A DNA stretch of 64,000 nucleotides, from contig NZ_JACXAE010000067.1 in assembly GCF_014698965.1 (NCBI RefSeq), forward strand, positions 51,016-115,015, in the 5' to 3' direction. The translations under genes were made by a program, and so were the position numbers. Below the pieces are notes generated by a model. The model did not search any database. It had not been told where the DNA came from and saw only the letters and a program-made list of their open reading frames with translations. This DNA is from Iningainema tapete BLCC-T55 (GTDB lineage: Bacteria > Cyanobacteriota > Cyanobacteriia > Cyanobacteriales > Nostocaceae). Each line of letters opens with the position of its first letter. Position 1 is the first letter of the stretch. Positions 55,268 through 62,813 of the stretch are shown in pieces.

Positions 55268-55297
55268 GTAGAGACGTTCCGATGGAACGTCTCTGAC
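55268..55297. repeat. GTAGAGACG-family palindrome
   Basis: GTAGAGACGTTCC GAT GGAACGTCTCTGAC, imperfect at the end. It lies between the caspase gene and xisI copy 3. Confidence 0.8.
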
Positions 55298-55352
55298 AAA
55301 TAATTCAAAAATGCCTTTATATGGATTAAATAGTATAGGTAGCATCAAGCTG

Positions 55353-55691
55353 TTAACCTACTGCATATCGAGTAAATTGGCGTTTAAAAGATGAATGAAA
55401 TCCAATAACTATATCTGAAGGAGGTACACCCATCTCAACCAGTCGTTCTGCAACAGACTCTTCGGTACCGTTATATTGAATCCAAATTTTGCCGTCTTGA
55501 ATGTCAAAGTGCATCACAGGACCAAATATCCGTTTATCTCCTTGCCAGCCAACATAAGCAAGTTGATAATGGTCGTGTTCAGTGTCAAAAATTAATTCCG
55601 CTTTTACCGTACCCGTCGTAGTAGTGGCAATTTGGGCATGTTCGGTTAAAATTTGTTTAACAAATTGTCGATAGCGTTCTACGTTATCCAT
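55353..55691 (-). CDS. xisI: XisI-like protein, copy 3
   Basis: 112 residues: NVERYRQFVKQILTEHAQIA, LIFDTEHDHYQLAYVGWQGD, DIQDGKIWIQYNGTEESVAE and RLVEMGVPPSDIVIGFH. It overlaps xisH copy 3 by 13 bases. Confidence 0.92.
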   Translation of the reverse strand: MDNVERYRQFVKQILTEHAQIATTTTGTVKAELIFDTEHDHYQLAYVGWQGDKRIFGPVMHFDIQDGKIWIQYNGTEESVAERLVEMGVPPSDIVIGFHSSFKRQFTRYAVG

Positions 55692-56095
55692 TGCAATATT
55701 TCCTCCTGTTTAGGATTGTAAATCATCAACTTGACTTGGTAGCGTCTGATGGCACGTTGGATAAAGGGAAGCTGAAAAAAATCTTGGTACGTTTCATCTG
55801 GAACGGCTAAGTAAACAATTCTGTCTGGTTCTTGTTCTTCGAGTGCTTGACAATAGTTGAGATATTGACCAAGTGCAGTATGGAAAGCACTGATATCCGA
55901 GTCTCCAATAAAGCTTTTTATTTCAACAGCAATTTTTTCAGTATCGCGTTCAGCTGCAATCGCATTTTCTGCCGCTAAATCAATTTGTAATTTCACCGCT
56001 TCGCTGATACGAATTGTTAGAGGGTCGTGGGTGACAATCCATCCATCTTTGATTAAAGCAGTTTTAACTTGTTGATGGAAAACATCTTTAGCCAT
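55679..56095 (-). CDS. xisH: XisH-like protein, copy 3
   Basis: 138 residues: QIDLAAENAIAAERDTEKIA, VEIKSFIGDSDIS, FHTALGQYLNYCQAL, LMIYNPKQEEILQW. The third copy; the Asp (QIDLAAE) and E-x-K are intact. Upstream of the caspase gene on the same strand. Confidence 0.92.
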   Translation of the reverse strand: MAKDVFHQQVKTALIKDGWIVTHDPLTIRISEAVKLQIDLAAENAIAAERDTEKIAVEIKSFIGDSDISAFHTALGQYLNYCQALEEQEPDRIVYLAVPDETYQDFFQLPFIQRAIRRYQVKLMIYNPKQEEILQWIT

Positions 56096-56190
56096 TTTGG
56101 ATGATTTTTATCCTTAATTTTGGTTGCAAACATAGTATTACTACGTTAATAATATAAAGAAGCGTTTGTACAAATCCATCTGTACAAAAT

Positions 56191-56382
56191 TTAGTCTGCT
56201 TCCCCAATCAGAGTAAAAGCCGCCCAATCAACGGGATTCGGATTCTTTTTCATCGTCGTCAGCATCGCTTGTCGCAGCGCTTGTGCCTTGTCTGGGCTTT
56301 TTTGAAGATTTTGATAAAATTCTGTCATCAATGATGCTGTGGGCGCATCTGGAACCGACCACAGCGACCAGGGCAAACGCAT
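56191..56382 (-). pseudogene. CHAT C-terminal fragment
   Basis: 63 codons ending in TAG-type stop: SLWSVPDAPTASLMTEFYQN, DKAQALRQAMLTTMKK and NPNPVDWAAFTLIGEAD. It matches the end of the CHAT gene at 62814 (SLWSVPDSPTAQLMSQFYTN, NPRDWAAFTLIGESE). The upstream frame is closed just before MRLPW. So this is a truncated CHAT gene, probably the last part of the TPR-CHAT gene whose start survives at 57241-58512. Confidence 0.85.
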
Positions 56383-56748
56383 CTAAAATCTGGCACACAT
56401 TCTATTGACAAAATGCTTGTTTAATGAATGAGAGGAACTTACCAAATTTATGGCGCTTGTTAATTGTGCCTACTTATAACAAGTAGGTTAAACTCAAAAC
56501 TAAGTGCTATCTGAAGAAGCATAATGTAATGAGACTATTTTTGAAATTCTATTAAGAATAAACCATATCTGTTAAAATAGGCGCTGACTCTGTGACCTTT
56601 ATTTGAATCTGACAATCAAGTATTGTTGTGAATCTATTTGACCAAACTTTTTGGAAAAAAAATACTTCCTTTCCAGATGAATCCAGTCAGTTATTAAGAA
56701 AAAAATATCTGAATAATTAAGTATTTATATACAATTTCTTTACAATCA
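56383..56748. other. Intergenic region inside the broken TPR-CHAT locus
   Basis: 366 AT-rich bases between the CHAT fragment and the transposase remnant. Nothing recognisable; the central CHAT coding part is absent, so it was deleted or has decayed beyond recognition. Confidence 0.5.
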
Positions 56749-57240
56749 TCAAGCACATTCTAAGACTTTACTTAAATAGTCATTATCCATAGCTGCCAAA
56801 AACTGTTTATTTTTGATTCCGACAATCTGGCGTTTTTTCTTGACCTAAAACGTTAACAGCTATATGGCGTTCGCGCAGCGTGTCGAAGACAAGGACTGCA
56901 AAGTTTTGCGGTGCATTATCTTTTCTAATTCGACAATCATCCTCTCTTAATTGTACGTCCAAAACCCAATGCAGAGAGTTTTCAACACCCCAATGGCGAA
57001 GGACTGACGAAGCTAGTAACTTCGCATTATTAGCTAAACTAGTAATATAGTAACGAATCTCAACAGTAGTCTTTCCGTTGACTATTCGCACATATTCAAC
57101 CATGCCAAAAATGAGTGAGATTTTCCCATTTATGATTTGGGTCTATTCGTTCTGCTATGTCTGACAGCATCAAGTAATGACGAATTTCTTCCCGACCATG
57201 GTTTTCTGAATAAGTAGAATCAGTACTGTAATTAAATCCC
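56749..57240 (-). pseudogene. ISAs1-family transposase remnant, frameshifted
   Basis: Minus-strand pieces of an ISAs1-type transposase: HGREEIRHYLMLSDIAERI (57200 region), then GMVEYVRIVNGKTTVEIRYY and SVLRHWGVENSLHWVLDVQ, then NKQFLAAMDNDYLSKVLECA ending at TGA 56749. At least two frameshifts (about 57100 and 56815) separate the pieces. N-terminal catalytic parts are missing. Near 56870 a CGCGCAGCGTGTCGAAGAC-type repeat is inserted in the reading frame. The element replaced the centre of the TPR-CHAT gene. Confidence 0.85.
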
Positions 57241-58512
57241 TCAAATCCTGTAGCAATTGCATCTCGAAGGTTTACCTGATTTAAGTAGAGCAAGCCCAAG
57301 ATAAAATAGCGATATAGCTTCTTCTTGTGAGGTATATTCTGAAATACTTTCCTGTTGATAAATTTCTAAATACTGCTGATAGAATTGAATTGCTTGCCGA
57401 TTTTTACCTATTGTATTGTATACCTGACCCATTTTTTCCAAAAGATTTTTTTCAATGGAGCATCCACGTCTGTATATCTGACAAGTTACAAATGCTTGAT
57501 TAAGCAACCGTAAAGCTTCTTCATATTTATGTATTTTATATTGTTGAACTCCCTGTTTATAAAGTCGTTTTAGTGTAGCCGATAAAACAGCTTCTGGAAA
57601 CTGAGTTACTACCGTGTAAGGCTTACCTGTAATTTTTGAATATATATGGTCTGCCTGTTTCCATGAGTTGAATGCAGATTCAGTTTGACAAGCTTGGTAA
57701 TGTCGAACTCCTTGTTTATTGATTAGTTCAGCTTTTTTTTTGAGAAGATTACTTTGATTTTGAATTACTGCCAAATTATCTTCTATATTTCTCCCACTTT
57801 TTTTATCTTTTATTTGTCTTGCTATTACTAAAGCATGTTGAAAAGATATAGTGGCATAACCATATTCTTCCAAAGCTATATAATTATTTCCAAGAGCTAT
57901 TAGAGTTTTTATATTACCCTGATAATCTTCTATTATATGATAAATTGATAGTGCTTTTTGTAAAGGCAGTATAGCTGCATCAAACTGTTCTCTATGATAC
58001 AAGTAATTGCCTTTTTGAAAAAAATCTTTAGCTTCTTTTCGTAGAGTATCTGCTCTTTCTGAAGGTACTTTTAGTAGATTTGGAAATATATCACGTATAA
58101 ACCAAAAGTGTCGTTCACGTTTTTCCGAAAAATCTGGGGTTGAGGGAACATCAAATTGTGGCACGACACCTAAATACTGCTGATAATACTCTACTGTTTT
58201 AGTACAATTGCCCAGAATAGTATAAACTATACCCAAATGAACTAAAGTTTCTGTCTCTCCAGGAATATTTTTTATCTCTCTATAAAAGGTTAATGCTTTT
58301 TGAAAAGACAGTATGGCAGCTTGGAATTCATTCAAATTATACTGCATTTTGCCTTGCTGCAACAGCCTATCTGCTTCCGCCTTCTGCTCATTCACCGTTT
58401 GCGCCAAAATCCTTGACGCAGTAAATACCATCGACAAATTCATAACAAAAGAACTTGATAAAACCACCAATAGACAAACAAACGCACTCAATCCAAAATT
58501 GCGGAAACGCAT
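57241..58512 (-). pseudogene. TPR part of a broken TPR-CHAT gene
   Basis: 423 codons. Signal-anchor at about 10-40 (LSAFVCLLVVLSSSFVMNLS), then about six TPR repeats: QGKMQYNLNEFQAAILSFQK, YHREQFDAAILPLQKALSIY, AIQFYQQYLEIYQQE and LFYLGLALLKSGKPS. After LLKSGK the frame breaks; the native continuation appears in the next frame (VNLRDAIATGFEGF), where the ISAs1 remnant takes over. The CHAT domain expected after this point is missing; only its last 63 codons are at 56191. The truncated TPR protein could still be made but would lack its protease domain. Confidence 0.8.
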
Positions 58513-58581
58513 TGTTGAAACTCCATTAGATTACAGTTAACCACCATTGAAGCAGTTTAGAAATAATCAGATTTATTTTGA

Positions 58582-58674
58582 TTATAAAATTAATGTAAAT
58601 GCAATCCAATAAAGGGGATTATGATACTTTTTGTTAATTGTAAACAGGGCGTTTATCAATGAAGTTACTTTACC
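58582..58674 (-). pseudogene. CHAT C-terminal scar
   Basis: Read on the minus strand to TAA at 58582, this gives KVTSLINALFTINKKYHNPL then YWIAFTLIL. It aligns gaplessly with DKAQALRQAMLTTMKKNPNPVDWAAFTLIG-type CHAT ends (56191, 62814). Only about 30 codons survive. Confidence 0.75.
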
Positions 58675-58771
58675 AAGCTTTTGTTGCATATTTTGATGAA
58701 ACTCAGTTATAAACGTTAAAATTACATGATTTTTAAATAAAATAAATTAAGTATAAAACTGGAGGCAAATT

Positions 58772-59596
58772 GTGGCTTTTGATAACGTATGTAAAATATT
58801 ATCTGAAAAATATCCAGCAGAATTTGCTCGCTGGCTATTACCAGTAGAACCACAAAAAATCAAAGTATTAAAAACTGAATTGAGCATAGAACCAATTCGT
58901 GCAGACTCCGTTACTTTTTTGCAAACAGAAAATCGGATTTTACATATCGAATTTCAAACCAGAACAAAATCTGACCCTCCAATTCCCTTCCGGATGTTGG
59001 ATTATTATGTTAGACTCAAGCGGCAATATGACGTTCCTGTAACGCAGGTAGTCATTTTCTTACAAGAAACAGACGACGAAATTGCCTTCACCGAAGAGTA
59101 TGTAGACGAAACTACAATCCACCGCTATCGAGTCATCCGAATGTGGGAGCAAGATTCAGCGCTATTTCTCAATGATGAAGCATTACTCGCATTGGCACCA
59201 TTAACACAAACAACCTCACCCCAAGGGTTGTTATCGCAGGTTGCCCAAAGGGTTGCTACAATTTCAGATAGAGATACAAGGCAGAATATTGCCGGATATA
59301 CAGAGATATTAGCAGGTTTGCGGTTTGAGAAAAACTTGATTCGTCGATTATTAAGTGAGGACATTATGCAAGAGTCAGTCATTTATCAAGATATATTACA
59401 GAAGGGCAACAAACAAGGTGAAGAACGGGTAATTATACTTCTGCTTAATCGACGATTCAACCCAATAGATGAATCATTGATTGAACGAGTGCGGGGATTA
59501 TCTACTGAACAGTTAGAAAATTTAGCACAAGCATTGTTAGATTTTACAGAAGTTGCTGATTTAGAAAAGTGGTTGAATCAGCAAGAAAATAATTAG
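58772..59596 (+). CDS. Rpn-family nuclease (DUF4351 C-terminus)
   Basis: 274 residues from a GTG at 58772 with GGAGG 6 bases upstream. PD-(D/E)xK-type core: DSVTFLQTENRILHIEFQTR (Asp and the E-x-Q typical of Rpn nucleases), then PIPFRMLDYYVRLKRQYD and VTQVVIFLQET. The C-terminal helical region (VIILLLNRRFNPIDESLIER, LSTEQLENLAQALLDF) is the DUF4351 segment. Rpn proteins promote recombination by DNA cleavage. It lies between two CHAT scars (58582 and 59661), so it was probably part of a mobile or deletion-prone stretch. Confidence 0.9.
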   Translation: MAFDNVCKILSEKYPAEFARWLLPVEPQKIKVLKTELSIEPIRADSVTFLQTENRILHIEFQTRTKSDPPIPFRMLDYYVRLKRQYDVPVTQVVIFLQETDDEIAFTEEYVDETTIHRYRVIRMWEQDSALFLNDEALLALAPLTQTTSPQGLLSQVAQRVATISDRDTRQNIAGYTEILAGLRFEKNLIRRLLSEDIMQESVIYQDILQKGNKQGEERVIILLLNRRFNPIDESLIERVRGLSTEQLENLAQALLDFTEVADLEKWLNQQENN

Positions 59597-59614
59597 GATC
59601 TCTTAAAACTGTTT

Positions 59615-59637
59615 AGTCGGAGTTATTATCTCCGACT
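59615..59637 (+). terminator. Terminator-like hairpin after the Rpn gene
   Basis: AGTCGGAG TTATTAT CTCCGACT with an 8-base stem, 19 bases after the stop, followed by ACTCATTT. Confidence 0.65.
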
Positions 59638-59660
59638 ACTCATTTAAATCCCACTCTCCT

Positions 59661-59732
59661 CTATTCCAATTTGTCAATTAATGTAAATGCACTCCAATAA
59701 AGGGGATTGGGATACTTTTTCTTTGTTGTCAA
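59661..59732 (-). pseudogene. CHAT C-terminal scar
   Basis: Minus strand to TAG at 59661 reads LTTKKKYPNPLYWSAFTLID, then KLE. It aligns with LTTMKTHPNPRDWAAFTLIG of the CHAT gene ending at 62814. About 24 codons. The DNA shares a 45-base near-identical segment with the scar at 58588-58632 (3 mismatches), so the two scars are more similar to each other than to the live genes. Confidence 0.75.
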
Positions 59733-59760
59733 CTTAAATATACCCCTCGCCCACCTTCTT

Positions 59761-61179
59761 TCATCGCCCTTGTTTCACAGTCTGAACCGCTGCATCAGCA
59801 TTTACCAACCCATTACCGAAAAAGTACTGTTTATCCTTAGCTGAAGAAGACATTGTACCCTTATGACCCTTTGAACGGTATAATTTAGCATCTTCATCAG
59901 AAATATTCAACCCTTTGTAACTAGCCGTAGATTTAAGGATACTAACCAAACCTTCTCGATTTAACTTGGAATTTTCCCCTTTCATCAATGCGACTACCCC
60001 CGCTACCACTGGCGAAGAAAACGAAGTTCCCTGTACCCACCAATATTTGCCTCTGGCGTCAACTACAGAAGACCAACGCGAGGTAGGATTGGGGATACCT
60101 TGCCAAAAGGCATCCAGCCAAGTGCCACCTGTGGTGGGAATTCCACCCAACAATCCTGGTGTATTTAAGTCGCCTCCAGGCGCAACTACATCTAATCCTT
60201 TGCCGTAGTTACTGTAGGGCGCACGATTACCTAGAATATTGGTAGCACCCACTGCAACTACTCCTGGATAAGCAGCAGGAAACGCTACTTCGTTAAAGTT
60301 TTCGTTGCCAGCAGCAGCCACAATTACTAGTTTAGGGTGTGCTTTGAGTACGTCGGCGATCGCTTCTTCTTCTCCCTGAGTTGGTAAACTTCCACCCAAG
60401 CTGAGATTGATGACATCAGCACCGCGTGCGGCAGCGTAGCCAATAGCTTCGATGTAGGCAGAAGGCGTATAACTACCATTTAACCCGAATATTCGCACGG
60501 GTAAAATTTGAGCATTGGGAGCTACACCCACCACTCCTTCACCATTTTGAGGTTTAGCTGCAATTGCTCCACTTACATAAGTGCCGTGAAATTCTCCACC
60601 TACTTTGTAAGTACGAATAACGTAACGTACAACATTAGCAATTTCTGAGAGTGAGTAATCTGGGTTTCTTTGCTGCACTGAGAGCGCCTTTTCTGGGTAT
60701 TTCTCAACTAATTTGGCGTCAGATAGTTGGAAAGTGTCCTGAAATTTTGACCCCAGAATAGCGAGTTCCGATGGAGAAATGCGAGTATCAGCATCACCAA
60801 TTTCACAGGGGTTAGTGCTATCACCGCCAACGGAAAAATCCCAACCGTGGATTTCCCCTGGACATTTGTCAGCAGCTTTCACAGTATACAGACTATTTGC
60901 CAAATCGGGATGATCCCACTGAATTAAGCTGTCTATAACTGCTACAACTACACCACGCCCGCCGTTGCTGCGTTTCCAAGCATCTGTGACGTGTATATCT
61001 GTGCGGGATATAGCAGATTTTGTTGCTATCGGTTGTTGTAAGCAGCTTTGCAATGATTCTAAACTAGATACAGGCTTTTGCAAACATTGTTTTAGCGGTA
61101 AACAACTACTGCCACGCCAGCCCCAGTAAGTTTGTTTTCGGGGAAATGCTTCTGCTGGATTGGGGGGCGATATTGCCAT
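59761..61179 (-). CDS. Subtilisin-like serine protease (S8), C-terminal part of a frameshifted gene
   Basis: 472 residues with the full S8 catalytic domain: Asp in VVVAVIDSLIQWDHPDL (about 84), His in GGEFHGTYVSGAIAA (about 198), Asn in VIVAAAGNENFNE and Ser in VQGTSFSSPVVAGVVAL (about 387). The end NADAAVQTVKQ is typical. Its first 25 codons overlap the preceding reading frame and look artificial (MAISPPNPAEAFPRKQTY). The protein it belongs to begins with the signal and propeptide encoded at 61106-61912. Calcium-independent secreted protease in the intact form. Confidence 0.85.
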   Translation of the reverse strand: MAISPPNPAEAFPRKQTYWGWRGSSCLPLKQCLQKPVSSLESLQSCLQQPIATKSAISRTDIHVTDAWKRSNGGRGVVVAVIDSLIQWDHPDLANSLYTVKAADKCPGEIHGWDFSVGGDSTNPCEIGDADTRISPSELAILGSKFQDTFQLSDAKLVEKYPEKALSVQQRNPDYSLSEIANVVRYVIRTYKVGGEFHGTYVSGAIAAKPQNGEGVVGVAPNAQILPVRIFGLNGSYTPSAYIEAIGYAAARGADVINLSLGGSLPTQGEEEAIADVLKAHPKLVIVAAAGNENFNEVAFPAAYPGVVAVGATNILGNRAPYSNYGKGLDVVAPGGDLNTPGLLGGIPTTGGTWLDAFWQGIPNPTSRWSSVVDARGKYWWVQGTSFSSPVVAGVVALMKGENSKLNREGLVSILKSTASYKGLNISDEDAKLYRSKGHKGTMSSSAKDKQYFFGNGLVNADAAVQTVKQGR

Positions 61180-61912
61180 TAGTTAGGCTGTAAAATTGTT
61201 GGGAGTTTTTCAGGTTAGCAACTTGTTTGGCAGCTGTTTGTAAATTTTGGTCGGTAAGGGATTGGATGAAGTTGGGTGCAGCGGAGGTTACACCTTTGAC
61301 TTTGTTTAGCTGGTTGGCAATACTGAGAAGTTTTGTACCAGCGGTAGATGTGGATTTTACTAAATAGCGATCGCGATTAAAGCGCAACGGACGCACGATT
61401 GCCAGATTGTTTTGCTGCAAGATTGCCTGTCTCTGGCTCTCGTCAAGTTGTGGATCGAAGCTGATAATAATTTCGTTGGGTAGAACGATAACTTCTTGGC
61501 GTTGGCTGCGACTCAGCACTGGTAGGGTAGTTTGGACGTAGGGTTGCTGTTGAATTCGCTCTTGAAAAGCACTCCCGATATCCCGAGTTCCCGTTGGCAG
61601 ACTCACCACAGCATAATTTTCACCTAAAGGACTGACCTTTGGCGGAGTAGTTCCACGAACACCGCCCTGTAAAGCTTGCTGGAGTTGGAGGTAAAGCGGT
61701 TGAGCAGTGCGATTGCGTGTCGCACCAACTTTTTTAAAGGCAACAGCGATCGCATCCGGGCGCTGATTTAAGGGAATGCGTTGTCCTTTATACAGGTAAA
61801 ATAAATCACTATTCTCTTGGGTTTGAGCGATGGCTGGAGTGTTTGTTGGTAGTGAGATGCCGCTTAATGACCAAATACTACCAGCTAATAAAATGCAAAA
61901 GACACGTTTCAT
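61106..61912 (-). CDS. Signal and propeptide part of the frameshifted S8 protease
   Basis: 268 residues from the ATG at 61912 (MKRVFCILLAGSIWSLSG, a signal peptide). The rest resembles protease propeptides: PDAIAVAFKKVG, NEIIISFDPQLDESQRQAIL and RYLVKSTSTAGTKLLSIANQ. It ends NLLGLAWQ and stops; the catalytic domain continues in the next frame (SSCLPLKQCLQKPV). The two frames share 74 bases. A single indel near 61106-61125 (real mutation or sequencing error) explains this. Confidence 0.8.
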   Translation of the reverse strand: MKRVFCILLAGSIWSLSGISLPTNTPAIAQTQENSDLFYLYKGQRIPLNQRPDAIAVAFKKVGATRNRTAQPLYLQLQQALQGGVRGTTPPKVSPLGENYAVVSLPTGTRDIGSAFQERIQQQPYVQTTLPVLSRSQRQEVIVLPNEIIISFDPQLDESQRQAILQQNNLAIVRPLRFNRDRYLVKSTSTAGTKLLSIANQLNKVKGVTSAAPNFIQSLTDQNLQTAAKQVANLKNSQQFYSLTNGNIAPQSSRSISPKTNLLGLAWQ

Positions 61913-62152
61913 GATATTTGTTCCGCTAATTGTAGTAATAAATGCAGTTTGCTCGCTAGATTGTCTATATATCTCACCAGCACAGAGGTTATGCAAAATT
62001 TGATTTATTTATGTCAACGTTGATTCTTGACTACTTTTTTTACAAATTGTGGGGGAGTAGTTGAGGTCAACGCTTGATATAAACATGATGTGTGGATATA
62101 AGATATTATGAAGGAGTTCACCGCAAGTAGCTCCGCGATTGGGAGTCAGCGT

Positions 62153-62425
62153 ATGCAAGCGATCCTTTTAAGCCGCGAAGAGGTTGCACGACGTGCAAAG
62201 CAACTGTATGAAAGTGAAATCCGCAAACAAGTGGAGGTAGAAGAAAACATCGGCAAGATGGTGATTATCGACATTGAGACAGGTGACTACGAAGTTGATG
62301 AAACTGGGCTGAAAGCGGCACGCAATCTGAGTGCGAAGCATCCTTATGCTCGACTTTTTGGTATTTGTATTGGTTACAATGTGGCTGCTTCGTTAGGTGG
62401 TGTAATGGAGCGTGTCAGTAAGTGA
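62153..62425 (+). CDS. Small protein paired with an aspartic protease
   Basis: 90 residues from the ATG at 62153 (MQAILLSREEVARRAKQLYE), chosen because GGGAG lies 9 bases upstream; ATG 62108 is an alternative. The core is ENIGKMVIIDIETGDYEVDE then HPYARLFGICIGYNVAASLGG. It overlaps the protease GTG by 4 bases, so the two form an operon. The family is not named here; architecture (small acidic partner plus protease) resembles toxin-antitoxin-like pairs. Confidence 0.75.
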   Translation: MQAILLSREEVARRAKQLYESEIRKQVEVEENIGKMVIIDIETGDYEVDETGLKAARNLSAKHPYARLFGICIGYNVAASLGGVMERVSK

Positions 62426-62787
62426 TTTCCGGTATTGTGACTGATAGACATGCGATCGTTGCGTTAACATTTCTTCTCCCAAATGGCTCAACTTTCCCAA
62501 TTGAGTTCGTTATAGACACGGGCTTCACTGACTATCTATGTTTGCCACCTGAGGCAGTTACCTTGCTGGGGTTGCCGTTCCTGTACGATCTCCCTGTAAA
62601 CTTGGCAGATAACAGCGAAGTCCTAGTAGCAGTTCATGAAGCCATCATCCTTTGGGACGGGGAAGAACGAGAAGTTCGTATATTTGCTACAGGGCGACGA
62701 CCCCTAATTGGAACTGCTTTGCTGAATGAGCAAGAACTTGTGATTCAGTTTACGGAAGGTGGCTTGGTGACAATTGATGAACTGTAA
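62422..62787 (+). CDS. Retropepsin-like aspartic protease, clan AA
   Basis: 121 residues from a GTG that overlaps the stop of the preceding gene. The active-site motif is FVIDTGFTDYLCLP (D-T-G) and the second conserved block is GRRPLIGTALLNEQEL. Such single-domain proteases dimerise to form one active site. Cytoplasmic. The substrate is unknown; the co-encoded small protein is the obvious candidate. Confidence 0.87.
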   Translation: MISGIVTDRHAIVALTFLLPNGSTFPIEFVIDTGFTDYLCLPPEAVTLLGLPFLYDLPVNLADNSEVLVAVHEAIILWDGEEREVRIFATGRRPLIGTALLNEQELVIQFTEGGLVTIDEL

Positions 62788-62813
62788 CCGTATTGAAATA
62801 GATGTAACCCAAA

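Noticed and set aside
58588..59720. 45-base direct repeats around the Rpn gene as ends of an insertion element or MITE
   Set aside because: Translation on the minus strand gives CHAT C-terminal residues (NPLYWxAFTLI) in both, so they are gene scars and not element ends.
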